Assembly (NCBI RefSeq): GCF_014636775.1
Contig: NZ_BMEQ01000001.1
Span: forward strand, 1 to 64,000
Reading direction: 5' to 3'
Source: Kocuria dechangensis
GTDB taxonomy: Bacteria; Actinomycetota; Actinomycetes; Actinomycetales; Micrococcaceae
Length of the DNA stretch: 64,000 nt
This document shows, piece after piece, positions 42,343 to 53,456 of this stretch. Positions within the stretch are counted from its first letter, which is position 1; each line of letters opens with the position of its first letter. Made by a program: the position numbers and the translations under genes. The notes below the pieces were generated by a model. It was not told where the DNA came from. It saw nothing but the letters and a program-made list of their open reading frames with translations, and made no database searches.

Positions 42343-44043
42343 ATGCAGACACTGACAGGCGTGGGGGTGTGCGCGGGCCGCGTCATCGGCGAGCTCGTGA
42401 GCATGCCGGCCCCCGTGGCCGAGCCCGCCCCCGGGCTCGCCCTGCGGGACGAGGCCCCCGAGGCCGCCGTGGCCCGGCTCCAGGAGGCCGCGGCCGAGGT
42501 GAAGGCTGAGCTCAAGCGCCGCGCCGAGGCCACGACCGAGAAGGACGCGGCGGACGTGCTCAAGTCCACCGCTCTCATGGCCGGGGACAAGGCGCTGCTG
42601 AAGAACGCCGCGAAGCTCGTCACCGGCCAGGGGCTGGCCCCGGAGCGGGCCCTGTGGGAGGCGGCGACCGCCTACGCGGAGCAGATGCGCTCCCTCGGCG
42701 GCTACATGGCCGAGCGGGCCGCGGACATCGAGGACGTCCGCGCCCGGCTCACCGCGCGTCTGCTGGGTGTGCCCATGCCCGGGATCCCGGAGCGGGAGGA
42801 CCCGTTCGTGCTGACCGCCGAGGACCTCGCGCCGGCGGACACGGCGACGCTGGACCCCGCGAAGGTCCTGGCGCTCGTCACGTCCGGCGGCGGGCCGCAG
42901 TCCCACACGGCGATCCTGGCCCGCAACCTCGGGCTGCCCGCGATCGTGGCCGTCCGGGGGGTCGGAGAGCTCCCGGACGGCACCCCGGTCTTCGTGGACG
43001 GCGCCACCGGGGAGGTCCGCACGGAGCCGGGCGCCGACGAGCTGGCGCTCGTGGAGGCATGGGAGCGCAGCGCCGCGGCGCGCGGCGCCTTCGACGGCCA
43101 CGGCGTGCTCGCGGACGGCACCGAGGTCCCCCTGCTCGCCAACGTGGGCACCCCCGACGACGCCCGCACGGCCGCCGGCGCGGGGGCCCAGGGCGTGGGG
43201 CTGCTGCGCACGGAGTTCTGCTTCCTCGGCCGTGACCAGGAGCCCAGCGTCGAGGAGCAGGTGGAGCAGTACACCGCGATCTTCGAGGCCTTCCCGGCCC
43301 GCAAGGTCGTGGTCCGCACCCTCGACGCCGGCGCGGACAAGCCCCTGCCCTTCCTGACGGACACCGAGGAGCCGAACCCGGCGCTGGGCGTGCGCGGCTA
43401 CCGCACCGACCGCAGCGTGCCCGGGGTGCTCGCCCGCCAGCTCGAGGCGATCGCCCGGGCGGAGGAGGCCACGGCCGCCCAGGTGTGGGTCATGGCCCCG
43501 ATGATCTCCGCGCCGTCGGAGGCCCGCGACTTCGCCGCGATGGTCGCCGCGGCCGGGCTGCGGGTCCCGGGGGTCATGGTCGAGACGCCGTCCGCGGCCG
43601 TGACCGCGGACCAGATCCTCCAGCACGTGGACTTCGTGTCCCTGGGCACCAACGACCTCACCCAGTACACGATGGCCGCCGACCGGATGCTGGGCTCGCT
43701 CGCCGAGCTCAACAACCCCTGGCAGCCGGCCGTGCTGCGCATGGTCCGGCTCACCGTGGAGGGCGCGCGCCGGGCCGAGGCGTCCGGGAAGGGCCCGCGG
43801 AACGTGGGCGTGTGCGGGGAGGCAGCCGCCGACCCCGCCCTCGCCGTGGTGCTCGTGGGCCTCGGGGTGCACACCCTGTCCATGAGCCCCCGGGCGCTGG
43901 CCTCGGTCGCGGCCGTCCTGCGCAGCGTCGACCTCCCCACCGCGCAGGCCCTCGCCGAGCTCGCGGTCGAGCAGCACAGCGCCGAGGAGGCCTCGGCGGC
44001 CGTGCGGGCGCAGCTGCCCGTGCTCGCCGAACTCGGGCTCTGA
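42343..44043 (+). CDS. ptsI: PTS enzyme I
   Basis: A 566-residue phosphoenolpyruvate-protein phosphotransferase. The active His lies in SGGGPQSHTAILAR (about His189). The PEP-binding region has GVGLLRTEFCFLGR (about 285-298), LDAGADKPLPF and LGTNDLTQYTMA (about 428-439). It starts the phosphate relay to HPr and FruA. The usual N-terminal helical HPr-binding subdomain is present. ATG with a GAGGAAGAA site. Being in the same operon as fruA and ptsH, it may be tuned mainly to fructose. Confidence 0.95.
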   Translation: MQTLTGVGVCAGRVIGELVSMPAPVAEPAPGLALRDEAPEAAVARLQEAAAEVKAELKRRAEATTEKDAADVLKSTALMAGDKALLKNAAKLVTGQGLAPERALWEAATAYAEQMRSLGGYMAERAADIEDVRARLTARLLGVPMPGIPEREDPFVLTAEDLAPADTATLDPAKVLALVTSGGGPQSHTAILARNLGLPAIVAVRGVGELPDGTPVFVDGATGEVRTEPGADELALVEAWERSAAARGAFDGHGVLADGTEVPLLANVGTPDDARTAAGAGAQGVGLLRTEFCFLGRDQEPSVEEQVEQYTAIFEAFPARKVVVRTLDAGADKPLPFLTDTEEPNPALGVRGYRTDRSVPGVLARQLEAIARAEEATAAQVWVMAPMISAPSEARDFAAMVAAAGLRVPGVMVETPSAAVTADQILQHVDFVSLGTNDLTQYTMAADRMLGSLAELNNPWQPAVLRMVRLTVEGARRAEASGKGPRNVGVCGEAAADPALAVVLVGLGVHTLSMSPRALASVAAVLRSVDLPTAQALAELAVEQHSAEEASAAVRAQLPVLAELGL

Positions 44044-44143
44044 CCACCCCACCGTCCGCACCGCACCACCCGCACCGTCCCACCAGCACCACCCGCCACC
44101 GGGGCCCTGCACCCAGGACCCCGCAACCCGAAGGAGAACCACC

Positions 44144-44422
44144 ATGGCAGAACGCACCGCCACCATCGCCTCGTCCGTCGGCCTGCACGCCCGCCCCGCC
44201 GCGATCTTCGCCGAGGCCGCGGGGGAGTACGACCTCGAGATCACGATCGCCGCCGAGGGCGAGCCCGAGGACGAGGCCATGGACGCCTCGAGCGTGCTCT
44301 CGCTCATGTCCCTCGGCGCGGCCCAGGGGGACAAGGTCGTCCTCCGCGCCGACGGCCAGGGCGCGGACGAGGCCCTCGACGCGCTCGTGCGGATCCTCGA
44401 GACCGACCACGACGCCGAGTAG
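44144..44422 (+). CDS. ptsH: PTS phosphocarrier HPr
   Basis: A 92-residue HPr. His15 sits in SSVGLHARPA, the phosphorylation site. Ser in MDASSVLSLMSLG (about 46-58) aligns with the regulatory Ser of firmicute HPr, though the context differs. Last gene of the operon; the ATG follows GAAGGAGAA. A strong terminator follows. Confidence 0.95.
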   Translation: MAERTATIASSVGLHARPAAIFAEAAGEYDLEITIAAEGEPEDEAMDASSVLSLMSLGAAQGDKVVLRADGQGADEALDALVRILETDHDAE

Positions 44423-44437
44423 CCCGGCACGGCCCCC

Positions 44438-44487
44438 GGACACGGCGGCGCCCGCCCACCGCACGGTGGGCGGGCGCCGCCGTGTCC
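44438..44487 (+). terminator. Terminator of the fructose PTS operon
   Basis: Perfect 23-bp stem starting GGACACGGCGG and ending CCGCCGTGTCC around a GCAC loop, 16 bases after ptsH. Confidence 0.85.
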
Positions 44488-44624
44488 GGCTCCTCATCGC
44501 GCTCCCACCGGCACCGGCCTGCTCGGAGCCCGCCCAGGCGCACCCGGTTAGACTTGCCGGGGCCGGCCCCCGCCGGCGCCCCGGTCCCCGCGACCACACC
44601 ACGACCCCGACGATTGAGAGAGCC

Positions 44625-45707
44625 TTGCGAGAGTTCACCGCACGCTTCGCCACCGCAGAAGAGATCGCTGACTGGGACACCCACGTCACCGCGAACCCCA
44701 ACGGCGGCAACCTGCTGCAGTCCGCGTCCTTCGCGGACGTCAAGGCGGACCACGGGTGGCGGCCCCTGCACCTCGTGCACGAGCCCGCGGACGGCTCGCA
44801 GGCCAGCTACAACCTGGTGCTCGAGAAGAAGGTCCCGGGTCTGGGCAAGCTCTGGTACATGATCAAGGGCCCGGACGTGGCCGACGTCGAGGACGTCCCC
44901 GGCGTCGTCGAGGCCAGTGCCCGCTTCGTGGCCGAGCAGCGGCTGAACGTCTTCGCCATCAAGATCGAGCCCGACGTCCTCGACTCCGAGCACGCCCGCG
45001 CGGTGCTCGCCCGGGCCGGCCTGAAGAAGTCGTTCAACATCCAGCCCAACGACTCCACCGCCGTCCTCGCCACGGACGCGGACGAGGAGACCGTCCTGAA
45101 GTCCCTGCACTCCCGCGGGCGCAACGCGATCCGGAGGGCGCTGCGCGAGGGCTGCGAGGTGGAGCGCGTCGAGCTCACCGAGCAGAACATGCGCAGGATG
45201 TACGGCCTCATGGACACCGTGGGCCAGGGCGAGGCCAACGTGAACCTGCGCTCCTACGAGTACTACGCCAAGTTCTGGACCGCTTTCGAGCGCGCCGGCC
45301 AGGGCCGGCTGTACTTCACCTACGAGGACGGAGAGCCCTCCGTGGGCGCCTACGTCATCGCCTACGGGAGGAAGGGCACGTACAAGGACGGCGGCTCCAA
45401 GCCCCGGCGCCGCCAGTACGGCGACTCGCACCTGGTGCAGTGGACGGCGATCACCGACCTGATGCGCGAGCACGGGATCGTGGAGTACGACTTCTGCGGC
45501 ACCCCGCCCAGCGACCAGCTCAAGAACAAGGAGCACTCCTACTACGGGCTGGGCCTGTTCAAGACGAGCTTCACCAAGTCCGTGATCGACTTCGTCGGCG
45601 TCCACGACCAGGTGCTCAGCCCCGCCAAGTACGCGGTGTGGACCAACGTGGCCGAGAAGGTCCAGCGCCAGCTGTGGGTCCGCCGCACCGGCCAGCCCTT
45701 CTACTGA
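44625..45707 (+). CDS. FemX/FemAB-type peptidoglycan bridge aminoacyltransferase
   Basis: A 360-residue FemABX protein of two GNAT-like folds. Typical segments are GGNLLQSASFADVK (about 27-40), IKIEPD (about 119), a helical SRGRNAIRRALREG (about 164-177), YKDGGSKPRRR and WTAITDLMREHGIVEYDFCG (about 275-294). These enzymes use aminoacyl-tRNA to build the interpeptide bridge of peptidoglycan on lipid II. Kocuria and Micrococcus walls have such bridges. The start is TTG at 44625, with GAGAGA upstream and no better in-frame start. Confidence 0.88.
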   Translation: MREFTARFATAEEIADWDTHVTANPNGGNLLQSASFADVKADHGWRPLHLVHEPADGSQASYNLVLEKKVPGLGKLWYMIKGPDVADVEDVPGVVEASARFVAEQRLNVFAIKIEPDVLDSEHARAVLARAGLKKSFNIQPNDSTAVLATDADEETVLKSLHSRGRNAIRRALREGCEVERVELTEQNMRRMYGLMDTVGQGEANVNLRSYEYYAKFWTAFERAGQGRLYFTYEDGEPSVGAYVIAYGRKGTYKDGGSKPRRRQYGDSHLVQWTAITDLMREHGIVEYDFCGTPPSDQLKNKEHSYYGLGLFKTSFTKSVIDFVGVHDQVLSPAKYAVWTNVAEKVQRQLWVRRTGQPFY

Positions 45708-45801
45708 GCCGCGGCCCCCGCAGGCTCCCCGCCCACCCCCTGACCGGCGCCCCGACGGACGGGGCCGCCGGGCCGTGCCCCGGAAGGAGGACCCCCGCTT
45801 G

Positions 45802-47769
45802 GTGACCGACCAGCGCACCCCCCTGCGCCCGTTCGCCGCCTACCCCTCCTCCGACGCGGGACCGGAGCCCGCCCCGGAGCTCGTCGAGCCCTTCGGCCCC
45901 GGCGGGGACACGGGCCTGACCGGCGCCGCCCGTCCCGCCGCTCTCGGGGGCACCGGGCTGCCCCCGGTGCGGCCCACCGAGACGCAGGCCCTCGAGGCCC
46001 GGCGCCGCGCCGGGTCCGGCGCGCAGGACGTCGTCCCCGACGCCCCGCAGCCGCTGCCGGTGCTCGACGCCCGGCTGATCCGGGAGCACCGGGGGGACGC
46101 GGCTCCCGGGCCGGCCGCACCGGCCCCGGAGCCGCTGACCGCGGCGCAGACGGTGCCCCGGCCGAAGCCCTCGAAGCGGCGGCGGCGCACCGGGGCGGGC
46201 CCCGTCTCCCGCCCGGACACGACGGCGATCGGGCCCGTCCCGGAGCCGGGCAAGAGCGCCGACCGGATGCAGCGGGGCGCGTACCCCTCGACCCGGGCCG
46301 AGGGCGCCCGCCCCGACGGCCGGGCCCGGCTGCGCTCCATCCTGCGCGGCGACAGCGCCCCCACGGCGCCGATGCGCGCCGTCGAGCGGCTCAGCATCTC
46401 GCCCTTCGCCAACCTCCGCCGCTTCGGGGAGGCCACGAGCCGGGACGCCAGGCGCACCCTCAACTTCGCGCTGCGCCTGGCGGAGACGATGTTCCACTAC
46501 GGCGCCGACGCCCTCGACGTCGAGAACGCCATCGTGGCCGTGTGCACCACCTACGGCGTGGAGAACGTCGAGGTGGACATCACCAACCAGGCCGTGACCA
46601 TCAACTACATCGCCGACGGCACGGACCCCACCGCCGACGGCGGCGGGACCCGCACCCGCGAGGACGTCTTCAACGACCCGGACACCTCCAGCCACACCGT
46701 CATGCGGGTCGTGCGCTCCTGGACCGACAACTATGCCGGGCTGGGGGAGACCCACCAGCTCGTCGCCGACATCACCGGCGGCGAGATGCCGCGCGCGGAG
46801 GCGGAGCGGCGCCTCGACGAGATCAACGCCAAGCCCAAGCCCTACGCCAAGTGGATGGTCTGGACCGCCACGGTCGTCGCGGCCATGGCCATCACCGCCG
46901 GCATCGGCGGCGGGCCCACGGGGGCGCTCGTGGCGGGGCTCACCTCGATCCTCGTGCAGGTCGTCTCCCACCGCCTGGGGACCTGGCGGATCCCGGAGTT
47001 CTTCGCGATGGCCGCCAACTCCGGGATCGTCACCACGGCGGCGCTGCTGGTGTCCTGGTCCGGGCTCGACCTCTCCCCGCCCCGGGTCATCGCGGGCGGG
47101 ATCATCATGCTCCTGCCCACCACCCGCATGGTCTCCACCATGCAGGACGCGATCAACGGGTTCCCGGTCACCGCGGCCGGGCGGCTGCTGTCCACCGCGA
47201 TGGCGTTCCTGGGGATCATCGCCGGCATCGCCGGCGGCGTGTCCGTGGCGGCCTACCTCGGCATGCCGCGGGTGGACGTCTCGCAGAGCGTCTTCGACCC
47301 GCCGGACCCCGTGGTCAACACGGCGTTCATGGTCGTCGCCACCGCGCTCGTGGCCGTCACGATGCAGACCAAGCCCCGGCACGTCCTCGCCACGACGGCC
47401 GCGGCCCTCGGCGGTCTGGTCGTCTACCACGCCGGCGTCGCCGCCGGACTGGGCGCCCGGCTCGACACGGCGCTCGCGGCCGTCGTCAGCGGGTGCGTGG
47501 CCACCGTGCTCGCGGCCCGCCACCGCATCCCGCAGCTGGTGGTGGCCATCCCCGCCATGACGTTCCTGCTGCCCGGCCTGTCGATCTTCCGGGGCATGTA
47601 CGCCGTCACGGTGGAGACGGAGACCATGGGCGAGGGGTTCATCGGCCTCGTCAACGCCATGGCCTCGATCGTGGCGCTGGCCTCGGGCGTGGTGCTCGGC
47701 AAGTACCTCATGCGCCCGTTCGTGGGGCACCTCAACGGCACGAACGCCCGGCGCAACCGCCGCCGCTGA
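45802..47769 (+). CDS. Threonine/serine exporter, ThrE family
   Basis: A 655-residue membrane protein. The first 210 residues are disordered and Pro/Arg/Ala-rich. A ThrE domain follows (LNFALRLAETMFHYGADALDVE, about 220-241) and then about ten membrane segments, including the second half IPAMTFLLPGLSIFRGMY (about 588). In Corynebacterium ThrE exports threonine and serine. The GTG at 45802 is used; a TTG one codon earlier has better spacing (8 bases) to AAGGAGG. The long N-terminal tail is unusual compared with a 489-residue ThrE. Confidence 0.85.
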   Translation: MTDQRTPLRPFAAYPSSDAGPEPAPELVEPFGPGGDTGLTGAARPAALGGTGLPPVRPTETQALEARRRAGSGAQDVVPDAPQPLPVLDARLIREHRGDAAPGPAAPAPEPLTAAQTVPRPKPSKRRRRTGAGPVSRPDTTAIGPVPEPGKSADRMQRGAYPSTRAEGARPDGRARLRSILRGDSAPTAPMRAVERLSISPFANLRRFGEATSRDARRTLNFALRLAETMFHYGADALDVENAIVAVCTTYGVENVEVDITNQAVTINYIADGTDPTADGGGTRTREDVFNDPDTSSHTVMRVVRSWTDNYAGLGETHQLVADITGGEMPRAEAERRLDEINAKPKPYAKWMVWTATVVAAMAITAGIGGGPTGALVAGLTSILVQVVSHRLGTWRIPEFFAMAANSGIVTTAALLVSWSGLDLSPPRVIAGGIIMLLPTTRMVSTMQDAINGFPVTAAGRLLSTAMAFLGIIAGIAGGVSVAAYLGMPRVDVSQSVFDPPDPVVNTAFMVVATALVAVTMQTKPRHVLATTAAALGGLVVYHAGVAAGLGARLDTALAAVVSGCVATVLAARHRIPQLVVAIPAMTFLLPGLSIFRGMYAVTVETETMGEGFIGLVNAMASIVALASGVVLGKYLMRPFVGHLNGTNARRNRRR

Positions 47770-47772
47770 CCG

Positions 47773-47795
47773 TCCCGGTCACGGACGGACCGGGA
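47773..47795. terminator. Hairpin between convergent genes
   Basis: TCCCGGTC / GACCGGGA with a 7-base loop directly after the ThrE stop and before the convergent gene ending at 47818. A weak but well-placed terminator. Confidence 0.45.
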
Positions 47796-47817
47796 GGCCC
47801 GGGACGCCCGGGGAAGG

Positions 47818-48648
47818 TCAGAGGACCTGGCCGATCGGCAGCTTCTTCTCCGCCTGGAACACGTCCTCGGTGCGGCCCCGCGCCCAGTAGCCGGACAGCG
47901 AGACCTGCTCCCGCTCCAGCCCCCGGCGGGCGAACAGCTCGTCCCGCAGCGCCTTCATGGCCTCCCGCTCCCCGTGGGCGAACACCTGGACGCCCTCGGT
48001 GCGGGCCGGCCACGCGGCGTCGCGCACGCCCTCGAGCAGCGAGGCGCCCTCCTCCCGGAACACCCAGCGGACCGGGATGCCGGCCGGCACGGTCACGGGC
48101 AGCACGTCCCGCGGGGAGCCCACCTCGAGGACGGCCTCGCCGCGCGCCGACGCCGGCAGGGACTCGAGGACGGCGAGCGCGGCGGGGACGGCGGCGTCGT
48201 CGGCGGCGACCAGGGTCCAGGCCGCGTCCGGGTCCGGCACCCACTTGCCGCCGGGCCCGAGCGCGATGATCCGGTCCCCGGGCTCGGACCGTGCCGCCCA
48301 CGGCCCGGCGTGGCCGGTGTCGCCGTGCAGGACGAAGTCCATCCACAGCTCGTGGCGCTCGGGCACCCACCGGCGGATCGTCATGTGCCGGGTCACCGGC
48401 TGGTGCTCGGGCGGCAGGCTCTCCTTGAGCTCCCAGTAGTCCGGGTCCGGCCCGTACTCCAGGGCGGGGTCGAGGAAGACCAGCTTGACGTACTTCTCGG
48501 GAGGCGCGATGTCCTCGAAGCGCTCCGGCTGGTCGAGGCCCAGGACCACCCGGACCATCGAGGGGGACAGCTGCCGGCGCTCGCGGACGGTGAGGTTCAG
48601 CTGCGGCTTGCGGGGTTTCGCGGGACGGGCCCCGGGCGTCGTCGTCAT
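47818..48648 (-). CDS. Siderophore-interacting protein (FAD-dependent ferric reductase)
   Basis: A 276-residue SIP-family protein. The FAD-binding half includes YVKLVFLDP (about 53) and RHMTIRRWVPE (about 88), where the R-x-x-T/S pattern contacts flavin. The C-terminal SIP domain has LVAADDAAVPAALAVLESLP and a terminal SGYWARGRTEDVF segment. It reduces ferric siderophores in the cytosol to release iron. No siderophore transporter lies beside it. The start is the ATG at 48648. Confidence 0.9.
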   Translation of the reverse strand: MTTTPGARPAKPRKPQLNLTVRERRQLSPSMVRVVLGLDQPERFEDIAPPEKYVKLVFLDPALEYGPDPDYWELKESLPPEHQPVTRHMTIRRWVPERHELWMDFVLHGDTGHAGPWAARSEPGDRIIALGPGGKWVPDPDAAWTLVAADDAAVPAALAVLESLPASARGEAVLEVGSPRDVLPVTVPAGIPVRWVFREEGASLLEGVRDAAWPARTEGVQVFAHGEREAMKALRDELFARRGLEREQVSLSGYWARGRTEDVFQAEKKLPIGQVL

Positions 48649-48674
48649 GCCGCCCACCCTAGCCGAGGGCCGGC

Positions 48675-49352
48675 TCACAGCCTCCAGTCGACCGGCTCCG
48701 CGCCCTGCTCCTCCAGCAGCCCGTTGGTCCGGGAGAACGGCTTGGAGCCGAAGAAGCCGCGGGACGCGGAGAGCGGGGAGGGGTGGGCGGACTCGACGGT
48801 GGGGTAGCCGTCCAGCCACTTGGCGGTGGCGCGCGCGTCGTTGCCCCAGAGGATGGCCACGAGCGGGAGGTCCCGGCCGGCGAGCACCTGGATGGCGCGT
48901 TCGGTCACGGACTCCCAGCCCCTGCCGCGGTGGGAGGCGGGCGCGCCCTCCCGCACGGTCAGGACCCTGTTGAGGAGCATCACGCCCTGGCGCGCCCACG
49001 CGGAGAGGTCGCCGTGCTCGGGCGGGTCGATGCCGAGGTCGTCGCGCAGCTCCTTGTAGATGTTCTGCAGGGACTTCGGCAGGGGCCGCACGTGGGGCTG
49101 CACGGAGAAGGACAGGCCCATCGCGTGGCCCGCCGTGGGGTAGGGGTCCTGCCCCACCACCAGCACCTTGACCTGCTCCAGGGGCTCCTGGAACGCCCGG
49201 AACACCGCACCGCCCTCGGGGAAGGTCCGGTGCCCGTCGGCGTGCTCCTGCCGCAGGAACCGGCCCATCTCCCGGATCTGCGGCTCCACCGGGACGAGGG
49301 CCTCGGCCCAGTCCTCGGCCATGATCTTCTCCAGCGGCTGCGGCTCGCTCAC
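48675..49352 (-). CDS. ung: Uracil-DNA glycosylase
   Basis: A 225-residue family 1 UDG that removes uracil from DNA. The water-activating motif is [15 protein letters not shown] (Asp about residue 68, with Pro in place of the usual His after Tyr). Further motifs are [11 protein letters not shown] and the leucine-loop [13 protein letters not shown] (His about 190). Length matches the family. The GTG start follows AGGAGCACC. Confidence 0.95.
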   Translation of the reverse strand: MSEPQPLEKIMAEDWAEALVPVEPQIREMGRFLRQEHADGHRTFPEGGAVFRAFQEPLEQVKVLVVGQDPYPTAGHAMGLSFSVQPHVRPLPKSLQNIYKELRDDLGIDPPEHGDLSAWARQGVMLLNRVLTVREGAPASHRGRGWESVTERAIQVLAGRDLPLVAILWGNDARATAKWLDGYPTVESAHPSPLSASRGFFGSKPFSRTNGLLEEQGAEPVDWRL

Positions 49353-49516
49353 GGTGCTCCTGACGGGTCGGGATCGGTCCGCACCACTCTAGGCGGCCTC
49401 CCCCGCCCCGTGGGCTGGCGGCGGGCGCCGCCGCCCGGTGCCGCGCTCCGACGACGGCCCCGCCGTGCCCGCCGCGGCAACCGCGGGGAACCGGACCGGG
49501 GAATTAGAGTGGGCGC

Positions 49517-50218
49517 ATGACCGCATCCGATCCCCGACCCGTCGCCGTCGTCACCGGGGCCACCGGCGGCATCGGCCGCGCGTGCGTGGCAGACCTTGCC
49601 CGGGACCACGACGTGGTCGCCCTGGGCCGCGACGCCGCGCAGCTCGCCGAGCTCGACGCCCTGCCCCACGTCACCGCGCGCGCCGCGGACCTCACCGACT
49701 TCGCGGCCCTGCCCGGCGTGGTGGAGGGCCTCGGCCGGGTCGACGTCCTCGTGCACTCCGCGGCCGTCGCCGGCCGCACCACCGTCGAGAGCGCGTCCGT
49801 CGACGAGTGGCGCTCGCAGCTGGAGCTCAACGTCGTGGCCCCCGCCGAGCTCACCCGGCTCCTGCTGCCCGCCCTGCGCGCGGCGCGCGGCACGGTCGTG
49901 TTCATCAACTCCGGCTCCGGGCTCACCGCCCGCGCCGGGGACGCCGTCTACGCGGCCTCGAAGTTCGCCCTGCGGGCGCTCGCGGACTCCCTGCGCCAGG
50001 AGGTCGAGCCGGACGGGGTCGCGGTCGGCTCCGTGCACCCGGGTCCCGTCGACACGCAGATGCAGCGGGACATCCAGGCCGCCCTGGGCAACGAGTACGT
50101 GCCCGGGCGCTACATCCGCCCCGAGTCGGTGGCCGCCGCGGTGCGCGCCGTCGTGGACGCGGGCGAGGACGCGCAGCTGACCACGGTCTCCGTGCGGCCC
50201 CGGGCCGAGGCGCGGTGA
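49517..50218 (+). CDS. Short-chain dehydrogenase/reductase
   Basis: A 233-residue classical SDR. It has TGATGGIGRA (about 14-23), the HSAAVAG loop in place of NNAG, Ser in INSGSG and YAASK (Tyr/Lys about 145-149). The substrate is unknown. The stop overlaps the DUF3263 gene (GTGA), so the two and the next small gene form a compact operon. Confidence 0.88.
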   Translation: MTASDPRPVAVVTGATGGIGRACVADLARDHDVVALGRDAAQLAELDALPHVTARAADLTDFAALPGVVEGLGRVDVLVHSAAVAGRTTVESASVDEWRSQLELNVVAPAELTRLLLPALRAARGTVVFINSGSGLTARAGDAVYAASKFALRALADSLRQEVEPDGVAVGSVHPGPVDTQMQRDIQAALGNEYVPGRYIRPESVAAAVRAVVDAGEDAQLTTVSVRPRAEAR

Positions 50219-50475
50219 CCGGCGAGGACGCCGCCCCCGCCGGGGAGACCGGGGGCGCGGGCGGGCTCGACGAGACCGACCGGCAGATCCTGGCCATCGA
50301 GGCCATGCAGTGGAAGTACCAGGGAGCCAAGGAGATGGAGATCCGGCGCCGGCTGGGCCTGTCGCCCACCCGCTACTACCAGCGGCTCAACGTCCTGATC
50401 GACACCCGCGCGGCCCTCGAGCACGACCCCCTGCTCGTGGGCCGGCTGCGCCGCCAGCGCGGGGCCCAGGAGTGA
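50215..50475 (+). CDS. DUF3263 small helix-turn-helix protein
   Basis: An 86-residue protein of the actinobacterial DUF3263 family. The core ILAIEAMQWKYQGAKEMEI (about 26-44) is followed by a helix-turn-helix-like RRLGLSPTRYYQRLNVLID. It is probably a DNA-binding protein; targets are unknown. It overlaps both neighbours by 4 bases. Confidence 0.85.
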   Translation: MTGEDAAPAGETGGAGGLDETDRQILAIEAMQWKYQGAKEMEIRRRLGLSPTRYYQRLNVLIDTRAALEHDPLLVGRLRRQRGAQE

Positions 50476-50750
50476 CCGGGCGGCCGGGCGACGGGTCCGC
50501 CCCCGGCGAGTTCGATCCCGACCGGTTCGCCCCCGACGAGTTCGACCGTGTCCCCGAGGACGGCCCGCGCCAGGGCGCCCACCGGGGCCACCGCCCGACC
50601 GTGCGGGTGAGCACCCGCGAGCTCACGGCGATCGTCGTGGCGGGGGCGCTCACCCTCGGCATCGGCGTCTGGGCCTACACCACCGACCCGGCCGCCCCCG
50701 GCGACGCCGGCCCCGCCGCCCCGTCGTCGTCCGCCCCGGCCGCTCCCTGA
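50472..50750 (+). CDS. Small single-pass membrane protein
   Basis: A 92-residue protein with a charged cytoplasmic part (1-45), one membrane helix (LTAIVVAGALTLGIGVWAY, about 51-69) and a short Ala/Pro/Ser tail. In related actinobacteria the gene after DUF3263 often encodes a membrane-anchored LytR_C domain protein; here the extracellular domain is missing. It may be a reduced form of that gene. This comparison is from memory. Confidence 0.65.
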   Translation: MTGRPGDGSAPGEFDPDRFAPDEFDRVPEDGPRQGAHRGHRPTVRVSTRELTAIVVAGALTLGIGVWAYTTDPAAPGDAGPAAPSSSAPAAP

Positions 50751-50815
50751 GCCCGGCCCGGGGACCGGCCCGAGACCTTCCCCGACCCAGAACCGCTCCA
50801 CCGAGAGGACGCACC

Positions 50816-51415
50816 GTGCAGATCGACGGCGAGAAAGTACGCATCCGGGACTGGACGGAGGAGGACCTCGTCGCCTACGAGGGGTGGATCATGCCGCCCG
50901 AGGACGGCGGCGAGCACGACTGGCAGCGCACCGACGGGCCGTTCTACCCCAACTTCACCGCGGAGGGCGCCCAGCGCTGGCTGACCACCCTGCGTGAGCA
51001 CGTGGCGGCGGGGAACTGGCCGGAGCCGCGCGAGACGATGGTGATCGCGGACGCCCGCGACGACCGGTTCATCGGCCAGGTCTCCTGGTACTGGACGGAG
51101 AGGCCCACCGAGGACCCCGGCGACGGCACCCACCTGCTGCCCCTGCGCTCCCTGGGCATCACCGTCTACTCCCCGGACCACTGGCGCGGCGGCTACGGCA
51201 CCGAGGCCCTGCGGCTGTGGATCGACCACCTGTTCGCCCACTCGGACTCCCACCGGCTGGACCTCGAGACGTGGAGCGGCAACGAGGGCATGTGCCGGGT
51301 GGCCGTCAAGCTCGGGTTCACCGAGGAGGCCCGCTTCCGCAAGGCCCGCAAGGTGGGCGGCCGCTACTACGACCGGCTCTTCTACGGGATCCTCCGGGAG
51401 GAGTGGCAGGGCTGA
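50816..51415 (+). CDS. GNAT family N-acetyltransferase
   Basis: A 199-residue acetyltransferase of the RimJ/RimL-like GNAT type. The acetyl-CoA loop lies around DHWRGGYGTEALRLWIDHLF (starting about residue 122), followed by NEGMCRVAVKLGFTEEARFRK. It may acetylate a protein N-terminus or a small amine. GTG start after AGAGGACGCACC. No functional context. Confidence 0.82.
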   Translation: MQIDGEKVRIRDWTEEDLVAYEGWIMPPEDGGEHDWQRTDGPFYPNFTAEGAQRWLTTLREHVAAGNWPEPRETMVIADARDDRFIGQVSWYWTERPTEDPGDGTHLLPLRSLGITVYSPDHWRGGYGTEALRLWIDHLFAHSDSHRLDLETWSGNEGMCRVAVKLGFTEEARFRKARKVGGRYYDRLFYGILREEWQG

Positions 51416-53299
<1,884 letters not shown>

Positions 53300-53337
53300 T
53301 CGACGGGTGATCCGTCGGGCGTCCTGACGCCTCCGGC

Positions 53338-53373
53338 ACGGGCCGGGCACCCCTCGCGGGGCGCCCGGCCCGT
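53338..53373 (+). terminator. groL terminator hairpin
   Basis: ACGGGCCGGGC / GCCCGGCCCGT stem with an inner CCCC-TCGC-GGGG pairing, 39 bases after groL. Confidence 0.7.
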
Positions 53374-53456
53374 CGTCGTTCCGGGCCCCGGACCGCCCGC
53401 CGTTCCGCGGACGGCGGGCATGGTGTTCAATCGGAGCACCACCGGGAGGAGGAGCC

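Noticed and set aside
39880-44430. A 1516-codon open frame on the minus strand opposite the fructose PTS genes
   Set aside because: It mirrors fruA, ptsI and ptsH, whose motifs are unmistakable, and its translation is low-complexity Gly/Arg/His. Long antisense frames are expected at this GC content.
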